DNA from: Deltaproteobacteria bacterium
Lineage (GTDB): Bacteria > Desulfobacterota > Binatia > DP-6
Assembly (NCBI GenBank): GCA_005879205.1
Contig: VBLD01000082.1
Coordinates: forward strand, 1-11,097
Length of the DNA: 11,097 nt
Direction: 5' to 3'
Both the position numbers and the translations under genes were made by a program. Within the stretch, counting starts at the first letter, position 1. Each line of letters opens with the position of its first letter. Positions 1 to 6,837 of this stretch are shown in pieces. The notes beneath the pieces were generated by a model that saw only the letters and a list, made by a program, of their open reading frames with translations, did no database searches and had not been told where the DNA came from.

Positions 1-575
1 AACAACGTCGCCCGCGCGTCGGCCACGTACTCGAACACGTGCAGATCGCCGAGCGCCGCCTCATTGAGGCGCGCCGGCACCGCGGGGCACCGCAGCAGCG
101 CTTTGATCTCGGACGCGAACACCATGCGGCGTCCGCCGTCCAGCAGGCAGTAGTGCAACGGCTTGATGCCGAGCGGGTCGCGGGCGAGGATCGCCCGCTC
201 GCCGTCGACGATGGCGAACGCGTACATCCCGCGCAGGTGCTCGACGCAGCGCCACCCGTACTCTTCGTAGGCGCGCAGCACCACCTCGGAATCGCTCGCG
301 GTGTCGAAACGGTGTCCGCGCGCACTGAGCACCGAGCGGAGCTCGCGGTAGTTGTAGATCTCACCGTTGAATACCAGGACGGCACCGCTCTGCGCGCTGA
401 CCAACGGCTGATCGCCGGCCGTGAGGTCGACGATCCGCAGGCGGGCGGCGCCGAGGTGTGCATGGGGGCGGGCCACGGTCGACTGATGGTCCGGGCCCCG
501 GTGGCGCAGCGCCGCCGTCATCTCCGGGACCAGGGTCTCGTCGTCGGCGCCGAGGATGCCCGCGATACCGCACAT
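1..575 (-). CDS. asnB: Asparagine synthase (glutamine-hydrolysing), N-terminal glutaminase domain, partial
   Basis: Translation from the ATG at 575-573 begins MCGIAG, the invariant start of class II (Ntn-type) glutamine amidotransferases. Cys2 is the nucleophile exposed after Met removal, so the start is unambiguous. 191 codons are in the window and the frame is still open at base 1. Visible landmarks are LRHRGPD (about residues 23-29), ARLRIVDL (44-51), the oxyanion-hole motif FNGEIYNY (69-76), SDSEVVLRAYEEYG (94-107), RDPLGIKPLHY (132-142) and ASEIKALL (154-161). This is the glutaminase half. The ATP-dependent synthetase half, which activates a carboxylate and adds ammonia, lies beyond the left edge. 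Such enzymes make asparagine, but in glycan or secondary-metabolite loci they often amidate sugar acids or peptides, and the neighbours favour that second reading (inference). It lies 83 nt after the radical SAM gene on the same strand and is probably co-transcribed. No strong Shine-Dalgarno sequence is visible. Confidence 0.95.
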   Translation of the reverse strand, partial: MCGIAGILGADDETLVPEMTAALRHRGPDHQSTVARPHAHLGAARLRIVDLTAGDQPLVSAQSGAVLVFNGEIYNYRELRSVLSARGHRFDTASDSEVVLRAYEEYGWRCVEHLRGMYAFAIVDGERAILARDPLGIKPLHYCLLDGGRRMVFASEIKALLRCPAVPARLNEAALGDLHVFEYVADARATL

Positions 576-658
576 TGTCGGGATCAGACCGCGGCGGCGC
601 GCAGACGACCGGCGTCCCGTGGACCGTCTCTGCAAACGTCGCGAGGGGCGGACAAGCG

Positions 659-2344
659 CTACGTGACCGGCGCGGCGTGCCGATATCGCGCTTGCAGCCG
701 CGCCGTCGCTTCTTTCGGCCCGATGCTGGGCGTCTGTTCCACGAACTGGCGCACGTCTTCGACGACCGCACGCATCAGCTGCTCCGCCAGCCCGTCGTCG
801 TGCCCCACCGGCACCGCGCTGGTATCGCGATAATAGATACCCAGCTGGCCGATCTGGGTGAAATAGCGCCGTTCGGGGTGGACGCGTTCGATGAACACCA
901 ATAACGAGCGCGCCCCTCGACTGACCGTGATGCCGCGCTCCATCTCCCGGGTACCCGGCGCGCTCCACGGCGGTGGCACGCCCTCCAACGCGGCTTCGAG
1001 CAGCGGTAGGAACGGATCGATGAAGACGCCGTTGGTGTCCACGGGCTCCCAGCGGTGCTCACGGCGCCTGACAACGCGTTCGCGTTCGAGTCGCTCGAGC
1101 TCCAGCTCGAGCATCTCCACGCTGTGGCGACCGTAGCGCGCGCCGATGGGCACCAGGTCGCAGCTCCGGTCGCCGACGAGGTCCGTGATCGTGTCCAACG
1201 CCGCGTCGATCAGCGGGGTTTTCAGAAACGCCGCGTACGATGCCTCGTCGGGGTCGTAGCGCTCGGCGGACGACAGGTTCTCGTAAAAGACCTGCCCGAG
1301 GATGTTGGAATGGGCAAAACGGCCGACGCTCAACATGTCGATGTGCAGGCGCTCGTTGTCCGAGAAGTACCAGTAACTGAACTTCGACCCCTGCCGGAAG
1401 CGCCGATCCACCACCACCCAGCAGTTCGGCCGCAGCACCCACTCGAGGTGCGGGAAGCGCCTCGCGACGGCGTCGCCGATCGTCTGCGACAGCGCCTCGA
1501 ACGCTGCGTGTGCCGCGAGCTCCTCCTGGACGCTCGAGAAGACCGGATTGGTGACCGTGGGAATGATGTTGTGGATCGTCACCGTGGTCGGATTCCGCGC
1601 CAACAGCTCCAGCAGCCCTTCGAGAAACCCCCGGGACGATTCGCCGCCGATCCCGAAGATGAGATCGACGTTGACTTCGTCGAAACCGAGGCCATACGCC
1701 TGTTCGATCGTGCGCCCGAGCTCGTCCAGGCCGGCGCGCGAGCGGTTCACCGCCTTGAGCGTCTGATCGCTCCACGATTGCACGCCGCAGCTCAGGCGGT
1801 TGAAGCCGTGGGCCCGCACCAGCGGCAGCGTGCCGGGACGCAGACTGCTCGGCAGGAACTCGAATGTGCGCCGGCTCGTGGAGGTGAAGCGGAAGTGTCG
1901 ATTGATCGTTCCGAGCAGGCGCTCGAGCTGCGGCTCGGACAGCAGGTTCGGGGTGCCGCCGCCGACATATTGGAACTGGATCAGCCCCGGCTGGCTGACG
2001 TCGGAGAAGAACTCGATTTCCCCCTCCAGATACCCGAGGTACGCGGCAACTTGCTCGTCCGACTTGCGCAGCGAGGTGCTGCATTGGCAGAAACTGCAGA
2101 TCTGCGGGCAGAACGGGATGTGCGTATACAGCCAGTACGGATGGCCGGGCCCCCGGTCTTCAAAGTGTTTCGCCCAGATCTCGCGCACCTCGCGTCCCGT
2201 CAGCCGCACCGTCTTCGGCGTGAACGCGCGGATGGCGGTCAAACGGATCTTCTCGGGCGGGCGGCCGTCGTGACCGAACGACTGGGGCTGGAGGTGTGCC
2301 ATCAGCAGAGCGGAGCCATACGTTGCGGGCATGATACCCCGCAT
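659..2344 (-). CDS. HemN-like radical SAM protein (coproporphyrinogen III oxidase-like fold)
   Basis: The 561-codon frame carries the HemN-type signature YTHIPFCPQICSFCQC at residues 73-88. It gives the CX3CX2C ligands for the [4Fe-4S] cluster (C79, C83, C86) plus the extra C88 typical of HemN relatives. GGGTP (128-132) is the glycine-rich SAM contact, followed by RLSCGVQSW (183-191) and VNVDLIFGIGG (224-234), all matching the HemN/HemW family. A segment near 415-445 (EMLELELERLERERVVRR) resembles the HemN C-terminal helical domain. The protein is longer than HemN (about 460) or HemW (about 380), with roughly 100 extra C-terminal residues of unknown role. Where HemN/HemW usually read E-x-N-P, this protein reads EFLPSS (162-167), so a true haem-biosynthesis role is doubtful. 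Relatives include class C radical SAM methylases and anaerobic haem-degrading enzymes; the substrate here is unknown. The start is uncertain: ATG 2344 gives the longest frame, while ATG 2332 (residue 5) has a GGGG stretch just upstream and may be the real one. Confidence 0.9.
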   Translation of the reverse strand: MRGIMPATYGSALLMAHLQPQSFGHDGRPPEKIRLTAIRAFTPKTVRLTGREVREIWAKHFEDRGPGHPYWLYTHIPFCPQICSFCQCSTSLRKSDEQVAAYLGYLEGEIEFFSDVSQPGLIQFQYVGGGTPNLLSEPQLERLLGTINRHFRFTSTSRRTFEFLPSSLRPGTLPLVRAHGFNRLSCGVQSWSDQTLKAVNRSRAGLDELGRTIEQAYGLGFDEVNVDLIFGIGGESSRGFLEGLLELLARNPTTVTIHNIIPTVTNPVFSSVQEELAAHAAFEALSQTIGDAVARRFPHLEWVLRPNCWVVVDRRFRQGSKFSYWYFSDNERLHIDMLSVGRFAHSNILGQVFYENLSSAERYDPDEASYAAFLKTPLIDAALDTITDLVGDRSCDLVPIGARYGRHSVEMLELELERLERERVVRRREHRWEPVDTNGVFIDPFLPLLEAALEGVPPPWSAPGTREMERGITVSRGARSLLVFIERVHPERRYFTQIGQLGIYYRDTSAVPVGHDDGLAEQLMRAVVEDVRQFVEQTPSIGPKEATARLQARYRHAAPVT

Positions 2345-2372
2345 CGATCACAAATCAACGCAAAACACGCGG

Positions 2373-2412
2373 GGTCACCGCCGCGGCGTGATCCGGTCCG
2401 GATCACCGCCGC
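2373..2412 (-). promoter_or_regulatory. Strong inverted repeat with alternative hairpin at methyltransferase stop / radical SAM leader
   Basis: The sequence shows two near-identical copies, GGTCACCGCCGC (2373-2384) and GGATCACCGCCGC (2400-2412), flanking a middle element GCGGCGTGATCC (2383-2394) that is complementary to both. The stronger hairpin pairs 2383-2396 with 2398-2412: 9 contiguous pairs plus 5 more across one bulged base, with the innermost pairs opening to form the loop. The weaker one pairs 2373-2381 with 2386-2394, with two bulges. They share the middle element and so exclude each other. In the minus-strand mRNA the methyltransferase stop codon (2405-2403) lies inside the first arm, so a terminating ribosome would affect which hairpin forms. 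No convincing U-tract follows (only GTTTTGCG further on), so a classical terminator is unlikely. An attenuator, a processing site or a chance repeat are all possible. Confidence 0.4.
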
Positions 2413-3296
2413 ACGATGTGGTAGAAGAAGTGATCGGCGTAGATCTCGCCGAACTGCCCCTGGCCCGGCTCGGAGAGGTCGCGCATGGCGGCGTCCGCGA
2501 AGGCCCGGGCCGCCCGGCGCGTTTCGGCGGGTCCGAGGGAGCGGTCGCGCAACGCGTGCCGGAGAATGGCGTAGTGGGCGTTCGAGCCCAGCGCCGTCAC
2601 GCGCGCGCCGCTGCGCCGCAGCGTGGCGACGATCGCGTCGCGGTCGGGCAGCCCGCAGTAGTAGCCGTTCGGAAGCTGCCGCGCCCGGCGGTGGCGGTTG
2701 TCATAGCCGGCCTGCATCAGGAGCGAGCGGTTGTTGAGCAGCATGAGATAGATCGCGCCGCCGCGTCGCGCGACGCGCAGCATCTCGCGGAGTGTGTGCG
2801 CTTGAAGCCACGGCGGGATGTGCTCGAACAGGCCGAGACAGATCACGGCGTGGAAGCTCGCGTCGACGAACGGCAGGGAGCTGGAGAACGCGTGCACGAA
2901 TGCAGAGCGCACTGCGGGGCCGGTGTCCCGGGGAAGCCGGCGCCGCTTAGAGCCGGTGACGCACGCCGTCTTCGCGGCGGCCGCATGGACCATCGCGAGC
3001 GCGTTGTCGACGCCGACGACGGTGGCACCGGCGCGCGCCAAAGGCGCCGCGATCCGACCGAGGCCGCAGGCCACGTCGAGGATGCACTGCCCGCGGCGCG
3101 GCCGGAGGTGGCGCTCGAGGAGCGTCGTCTCCCAGGTATGGTAAGCCGCGTTGACCCACGGAGGTTCTCCGGCGGAAAGGACGATCCGCAGCTCGTCGCC
3201 GAGACGAGGCCGCTCCTCGCCCCAGTAGCGCTCGGCGGCCCCCCGATCGTAGCGGGCGCGTCGCGGGCGACGGCCAAGTCGGATGGTGGCGATCAA
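2403..3296 (-). CDS. Class I SAM-dependent methyltransferase
   Basis: The 297-residue protein has a Rossmann-type methyltransferase core: motif I LDVACGLGR (73-81), the acidic SAM-ribose region VVGVDNA (93-99), and the motif IV-like segment FHAVICLGLFEHI (148-160) followed by LREMLRVARRGG (169-180). This pattern is typical of Methyltransf_11/25-type small-molecule methyltransferases acting on O, N or C. The substrate cannot be read from sequence. The start is a TTG at 3296-3294 that overlaps the TGA of the upstream aminotransferase (TTGA, 4-nt overlap). This implies translational coupling and explains the lack of a clear ribosome binding site. No other start before motif I looks better. The N-terminal 45 residues are basic and resemble no domain I recognise. 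Its place next to an aminotransferase suggests N-methylation of an amino sugar or O-methylation of the same pathway's product (inference). It ends 58 nt before the radical SAM gene. Confidence 0.88.
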   Translation of the reverse strand: MIATIRLGRRPRRARYDRGAAERYWGEERPRLGDELRIVLSAGEPPWVNAAYHTWETTLLERHLRPRRGQCILDVACGLGRIAAPLARAGATVVGVDNALAMVHAAAAKTACVTGSKRRRLPRDTGPAVRSAFVHAFSSSLPFVDASFHAVICLGLFEHIPPWLQAHTLREMLRVARRGGAIYLMLLNNRSLLMQAGYDNRHRRARQLPNGYYCGLPDRDAIVATLRRSGARVTALGSNAHYAILRHALRDRSLGPAETRRAARAFADAAMRDLSEPGQGQFGEIYADHFFYHIVRR

Positions 3297-4492
3297 CCTG
3301 CGTCGGCGAACGCGCGCGCGACGGCCGCGACGACGAGATCCTGCTCGTCCTCGGTGAGGGTGGGATAGAGGGGCAGCGATATCGTCCGGTCGCCGATCTC
3401 CTCGGCGATGGGCAGCGCCCCGCGAGGGACGCCGAGGGTGGCGGCGAAGTAGGCGAGGCGGTGGATGGCGCGAAAGTTCACGGCGGTGCCGATCCCCTCC
3501 GCGCCGAGGCTGGCGAGGATGGCGTCGCGCCGCAGCGCCGGAGCGTGCAGCGTGAACAGATTCCGACTGCTCGTGCCGCGCGGCTCGACCAGCCAGGGGA
3601 CGCCACGCTCCGACGGCGCCGGGCCGCGCAGCGCAGGCACCGCCTCGCGCAAGCGCGCTTCGTAGCGGCGCGCGAGCGCCTCACGGCGGGCGCGGCGCGA
3701 CTCGATCCACGCGACCTGCGGTCGCAGGAGCGCGGCCTCCAGATCGGTGAGGTTCGCCTTGTAGCCCAGCTCGACGATGTCCCAGTGACGGTAGGGATCG
3801 CCGTGTCGCTCGGTCGCGGCGCGCGACATTCCGTGGTTGCGCAGCCGGCGCAGCCGCTCCGACAGCTCGCGCCGCCGCGTGGCGATCGCGCCGCCGTCGC
3901 CGCACGTGATGTTCTTCGTGGCGTAGAACGAGAAGACGGCGGCGTCGCCGAGGTCGCCGGGCCGGACGCCGTCGCGCTCCATCTCGACTCCGTGTGCCGA
4001 GTCCTCGACGATGACGAGGCCGCGATCGTCGGCGATGCGGCGCAGCGCCCGCATGTCGGCGAGCTGCCCGTACAGGTGCACCGGCAGGATCCCGCGCGTA
4101 CGCGGGCCGATCGCAGCGCGCACGCAGTCGGGATCGATCAAGCCCGTCGCCGGCTCGACGTCGACGAGGACCGGCGTGGCGCCGGCGAGCAGCACGGCGT
4201 GCGCGGTGGACGCAAACGTCATCGGCGTGGTGATGACCTCGTCGCCGGGGCCGACGTCGAGCGCGCGGAGCGCGATGAGCAGTCCCATGGAGCATGAGCT
4301 CGTGCCGACGACCGTGGGCGGCTCGGCGCCGCGCCGGCCGCGGACCAGGAACGCGCCCATCTCGTGCTCGAAGGCGGCGACCTCCGGGCCAAGGGCGAGG
4401 AAGAGCGAATCGAGCACGCGGCGGAAAGAGGCGGCCTCCTCCTCGCCGAGCTGGTGACGGTAGAACTCGACGACGGGTCCGGGCGCGGCCAT
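3293..4492 (-). CDS. DegT/DnrJ/EryC1/StrS-family PLP aminotransferase (ArnB-like)
   Basis: The 399-residue length and motifs match sugar aminotransferases that move an amino group from glutamate to a nucleotide-linked keto-sugar. Visible are VGTSSCSMGL (62-71, phosphate-binding), GPGDEVITTPMTF (81-93), ILPVHLYGQ (135-143), VEDSAH (162-167, Asp164 for the pyridine nitrogen) and FSFYATKNITCGDGG (187-201), in which Lys193 should form the PLP Schiff base. LGYKANLTDLEAALL, GIGTAVNFRAIH and ISLPLYPTL follow. The segments KNITC, GYKxNLTD and GIGTxxxFRA are strikingly like ArnB, the UDP-4-amino-4-deoxy-L-arabinose aminotransferase, and its PseC/WecE-type relatives. The nearest subfamily is therefore C4 amination of a UDP-4-keto sugar (inference from motif memory). 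The ATG at 4492 has only a weak purine stretch upstream. It follows directly on the truncated epimerase remnant, which would normally be its pathway partner. Confidence 0.93.
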   Translation of the reverse strand: MAAPGPVVEFYRHQLGEEEAASFRRVLDSLFLALGPEVAAFEHEMGAFLVRGRRGAEPPTVVGTSSCSMGLLIALRALDVGPGDEVITTPMTFASTAHAVLLAGATPVLVDVEPATGLIDPDCVRAAIGPRTRGILPVHLYGQLADMRALRRIADDRGLVIVEDSAHGVEMERDGVRPGDLGDAAVFSFYATKNITCGDGGAIATRRRELSERLRRLRNHGMSRAATERHGDPYRHWDIVELGYKANLTDLEAALLRPQVAWIESRRARREALARRYEARLREAVPALRGPAPSERGVPWLVEPRGTSSRNLFTLHAPALRRDAILASLGAEGIGTAVNFRAIHRLAYFAATLGVPRGALPIAEEIGDRTISLPLYPTLTEDEQDLVVAAVARAFADAG

Positions 4493-4801
4493 TCCAACTT
4501 GCCCCGCGGAGGCGGCTCGAGATTCGGGCAGCGAGTGTGTCCCAGCGGGCTTCGTCGGGATCGAGGTCGCGGGACGTGCCGGCGAGAACGATGACGTCGT
4601 CGTACTCCTCGATCAGGCGATCCGGGAAGGTGCGCAGATCGCCGCAGAGGATGCGGAGTCGGCCGCAGGCGCGCCGCTCGGCGCACGCCGGCGAATTGCG
4701 CAGGCATTGGCGGTCGAGAAGGGTGATTTCCCGGGGGTACCCAGGAGCGTGGGGAGGATCGACCCCACGTGGCCCGTTCGTCCGGCGACAAAGACCCGCA
4801 T
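4493..4801 (-). pseudogene. Remnant of an NAD-dependent epimerase/dehydratase (extended SDR), frameshifted and truncated
   Basis: From the ATG at 4801-4799 the frame reads MRVFVAGRTGHVGSILPTLL, a textbook Rossmann start with GRTGHVG in the place of GxxGxxG. Around 4740-4742 the sensible frame changes. It then continues as YPREITLLDRQ (second beta strand ending in Asp), LRILCGDLRT, EEYDDVIVLAG (fourth beta strand) and SRDLDPDEARWDTLAARI. Adding one G to the GGG run at 4742-4740 on the minus strand would restore a continuous NAD-binding half. The original frame instead stops at 4615-4613. Recognisable similarity ends near 4505, beside the start of the aminotransferase at 4492. About 100 codons therefore remain of a family usually 300-340 residues long, and the catalytic YxxxK region is gone. 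The indel alone could be a sequencing error in a homopolymer. The missing two-thirds could not be explained that way. Confidence 0.75.
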
Positions 4802-4815
4802 CTTGACCGCCGAGT

Positions 4816-4845
4816 CATATACCGCGCCTCGTCGGCCGCTTCCAA
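4816..4845 (-). promoter_or_regulatory. Possible sigma70-type promoter for the minus-strand gene group
   Basis: In the 75-nt divergent gap, the minus strand reads TTGGAA (4845-4840), an 18-nt spacer, then TATATG (4821-4816). Each box matches 4 of 6 consensus positions. The TATA stretch is a rare AT-rich island in very GC-rich surroundings. It lies 14 nt before the ATG of the epimerase remnant, so the leader would be very short. It would drive the remnant and the aminotransferase operon behind it. Confidence is low: a four-of-six match can arise by chance. No equally good plus-strand promoter for the divergent glycosyltransferase was found; a TTGACC at 4803-4808 has no well-spaced partner. Confidence 0.3.
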
Positions 4846-4876
4846 GCGGGAAGAAATCCGCTACCATCGCCGCTCC

Positions 4877-5701
4877 ATGGCTCCCGCCGACGAGGATGGC
4901 CGGGCGGCGACGGCAGGGTCCGCCGGGGCGCGGCGCCTCGTCATCGTGCTCGCGAACTACAATCAGGCCGCGCACCTCGCTGCCTCCGTCGAGCGCCTGC
5001 AGGGGACCTGCTCGCTGCTGCGACTGGACACGCAGCTCATCCTGGTGGACGACGGCAGCACCGACGCGACATGGCGGGAGTCGCTGGCGCTCGCGGCGCG
5101 CTACCCGAACGTCCGCCTCCATCGCCAGCCCGAGAACCTCGGGCGGGGCGCCGCGGTCGCCGCCGGCATCCGGATGGCCGAGACCGACCTGGTCGGCACC
5201 ATCGACACCGATCTCGAAGTGCCACCCCACTACCTGCTGCCGCTCGTCGAGCGGATCGAGGCCGGGGCCGACCTGGCGATCGCGCATCGCCGCTACCCGC
5301 TGCCGCTCGGCCTTTCTCGCGCGTGGGAGCTGGGACGCTGGATTGCCCACAAGGGCTACCGGCAGCTCATGCGGGCCGCGCTGCAGACACCGATCGACAC
5401 CTTGTCGGGGTGCAAGGTCCTCCGTCGCGAGCGCCTGATCCCGGTGATCGATTCGATCCGCGACCAACGCTGGTTCTGGGACACCGAGCTGGTGGTGCGC
5501 GCCCGGCGTGCCGGGCTGCGCGTCGCGGAGGTGGACGCATTCTGCCCGGGCAAGGTGAAAGGGAGCAGCACCGTCGACGCGGTGCGCGAGACGATCGCGC
5601 ACATTTACTGGGTGGCGAAGCTGCGGCGCGAGCTGGACCGGGCCGGCTACGGCGCGCTAGCCCGTCGAGGACCGAAGAGGTTCTTGCGCGTGCCGAGGTA
5701 A
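4877..5701 (+). CDS. Family 2 glycosyltransferase (GT-A fold, dolichyl-phosphate-mannose-synthase-like)
   Basis: The 274-residue protein is a soluble GT2 enzyme. LVIVLANYNQ (21-30) and LILVDDGSTD (54-63) form the nucleotide-binding start. NLGRGAAVAAGI (87-98) follows, then the metal-binding DTDLEVPP (110-117, DxD at 110-112). DTLSGCKVLRR (174-184) and WFWDTELVVRARRAGLRVAEV (199-219) match the acceptor region of dolichyl- or polyprenyl-phosphate sugar transferases. No C-terminal membrane segment is present, so it is a single catalytic domain, perhaps making a polyprenyl-phosphate sugar donor for GT-C enzymes. The two GT-C-like membrane proteins downstream fit that idea (inference). I chose the ATG at 4877 because a start at 4769 would add 36 residues without family similarity and would overlap the divergent remnant. 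No strong ribosome binding site is visible. It is the first gene of the plus-strand group, 45 nt before the SGNH gene. Confidence 0.92.
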   Translation: MAPADEDGRAATAGSAGARRLVIVLANYNQAAHLAASVERLQGTCSLLRLDTQLILVDDGSTDATWRESLALAARYPNVRLHRQPENLGRGAAVAAGIRMAETDLVGTIDTDLEVPPHYLLPLVERIEAGADLAIAHRRYPLPLGLSRAWELGRWIAHKGYRQLMRAALQTPIDTLSGCKVLRRERLIPVIDSIRDQRWFWDTELVVRARRAGLRVAEVDAFCPGKVKGSSTVDAVRETIAHIYWVAKLRRELDRAGYGALARRGPKRFLRVPR

Positions 5702-5746
5702 CGCGGGCTCGCTCAACCCTCCGACGCAAGGCAGGTAACAGGTCTG

Positions 5747-6784
5747 TTGCCCCGGGCTAGTTTTGGAGATGCCCCTCCCGGCATCCGCTGGAAGCGCACT
5801 TTGGTGCTGGCCGCATTCGGTCTCCTCGCTTGTTTTTTGGTGATCGAATTGTCGGTGCGCGGCCTCATGCGCGTACCATTCTATTGGGGGGAAGCGGACA
5901 TCACTGACCCCGCTCTCGGCAATATCCGCCGGCCCCACTTCTCATACTGCCATCCCATCTACAGTTTCTGTATCAGCACGGGAGACTACGGCACGCGGTG
6001 CAACGGGAACACGCCACCCCGAGCTGAGCGACCGCTAACGCTCGCCGTCGGGGACTCTTTTGTCTTTGGCGATCATGTCGGCGATGCGGATTCGTGGCCC
6101 GCAATCTTGGAGAGACTCACCGGCCGGCGGGTGATCAACGGCGGCGTCCCGGCTTTTGGCCTCGACCAGACGGTGCTGCGCAGCGAGCAGCTGGCTGAAG
6201 TTTACTCGCCGGAGACGATCATCTTGAGCTTCATCCCCGACGACGTCCGACGATCCGAGATGTCGTATTTCTCTGGGCACGCGAAGCCGTACTTCGATGT
6301 GGACGGCGGGACACTTCATTTGCACCCCGCCCCCGTTCCGCCCCCGTCCGCACTCGCACCGTTGAAGCGGCTGCTATCGGTGAGTCTGATCGTGGGTGTG
6401 CTGTTCGATCAGTTCATGCACTGGGACGGACCGGCGGCCGAGGTTGTCCATGACCACGGACGCGAGGTCGCGTGTTTGTTGATGCAACGGATCGCCACGG
6501 ACGTGCGGGCAGGCACGGGGCGCGTGCTCATACTGGCACAACCTCAAGCACCCGAGGCAACGCCGGAACACTTGCAGGTGAAGGATTTCGTGCTGGGCTG
6601 TGCAGCAGCCGCCGGCCTCCAGGTGTTCGACCTCTTCCCGATCATCGAACGTATGCCGGCAAGCCAGCGCCAGCGGCTCTTTGACGGCCATATGACGGCG
6701 GAAGGCAACCGGGTCGTCGCCACCGCCGTCGTTGGCTTTTTCGAACGCGAGCGTGAGGGTCCTCATCGATCGCCTGTCCAGTAA
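5747..6784 (+). CDS. Membrane-anchored SGNH/GDSL-type hydrolase
   Basis: The 345-residue protein has one N-terminal membrane segment (about 18-36) followed by an extracytoplasmic domain. LAVGDSFVFGDHV (99-111) supplies the nucleophile Ser104 in the block I GDS motif. INGGVPAFGLDQ (130-141) supplies the block II glycine. LFDGHMTAEGN (311-321) carries the catalytic Asp313 and His315. The expected block III GxND is not present; the matching place reads FIPDD (162-166). Proteins like this act as esterases or acyl-transfer partners in exopolysaccharide and O-antigen decoration, which suits the glycosyltransferase neighbours (inference). The start is a TTG at 5747 with a weak AGGT-like stretch upstream. 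No ATG occurs before the membrane segment, so an N-terminal start codon must be non-ATG. Codon use looks less GC-biased than in the genes to the left. Confidence 0.82.
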   Translation: MPRASFGDAPPGIRWKRTLVLAAFGLLACFLVIELSVRGLMRVPFYWGEADITDPALGNIRRPHFSYCHPIYSFCISTGDYGTRCNGNTPPRAERPLTLAVGDSFVFGDHVGDADSWPAILERLTGRRVINGGVPAFGLDQTVLRSEQLAEVYSPETIILSFIPDDVRRSEMSYFSGHAKPYFDVDGGTLHLHPAPVPPPSALAPLKRLLSVSLIVGVLFDQFMHWDGPAAEVVHDHGREVACLLMQRIATDVRAGTGRVLILAQPQAPEATPEHLQVKDFVLGCAAAAGLQVFDLFPIIERMPASQRQRLFDGHMTAEGNRVVATAVVGFFEREREGPHRSPVQ

Positions 6785-6792
6785 CCCGACGT

Positions 6793-6807
6793 GCGCCGTT
6801 GCGGCGC
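6793..6807 (+). repeat. Small GC hairpin after the SGNH hydrolase gene
   Basis: A perfect 6-bp inverted repeat, GCGCCG (6793-6798) and CGGCGC (6802-6807), with a 3-nt loop lies 9 nt past the SGNH stop codon. There is no T-tract, so it is a poor intrinsic terminator and at most a weak pause or stability element. It sequesters the TTG at 6799 in its loop, which is one reason for preferring the ATG at 6838 as the start of the next gene. Confidence 0.3.
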
Positions 6808-6837
6808 GAACCTTGCGGGTCTAGCGTGCGGCGCTCG

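Noticed and set aside
146..180. RDPLGIKPLHY in the asparagine synthase instead of the more common RDR form
   Set aside because: The third residue of this motif varies widely among working family members, so it is not evidence of lost function.
576..658. Partial inverted repeat GCAGACG / CGTCTCTGC between the radical SAM and asparagine synthase genes
   Set aside because: The stem needs a two-base bulge and a long loop and has no T-tract, so it is not a credible terminator.
39..833. A 264-codon plus-strand frame at the left edge
   Set aside because: It lies antisense to the asparagine synthase and the end of the radical SAM gene, both firmly identified, and has no domain-like features.
1055..2737. 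A 560-codon open frame on the plus strand opposite the radical SAM and methyltransferase genes
   Set aside because: It is the antisense shadow of GC-rich codons; the translation is rich in Arg, Ala and Asp with no recognisable motif, while the opposite strand has clear family signatures.
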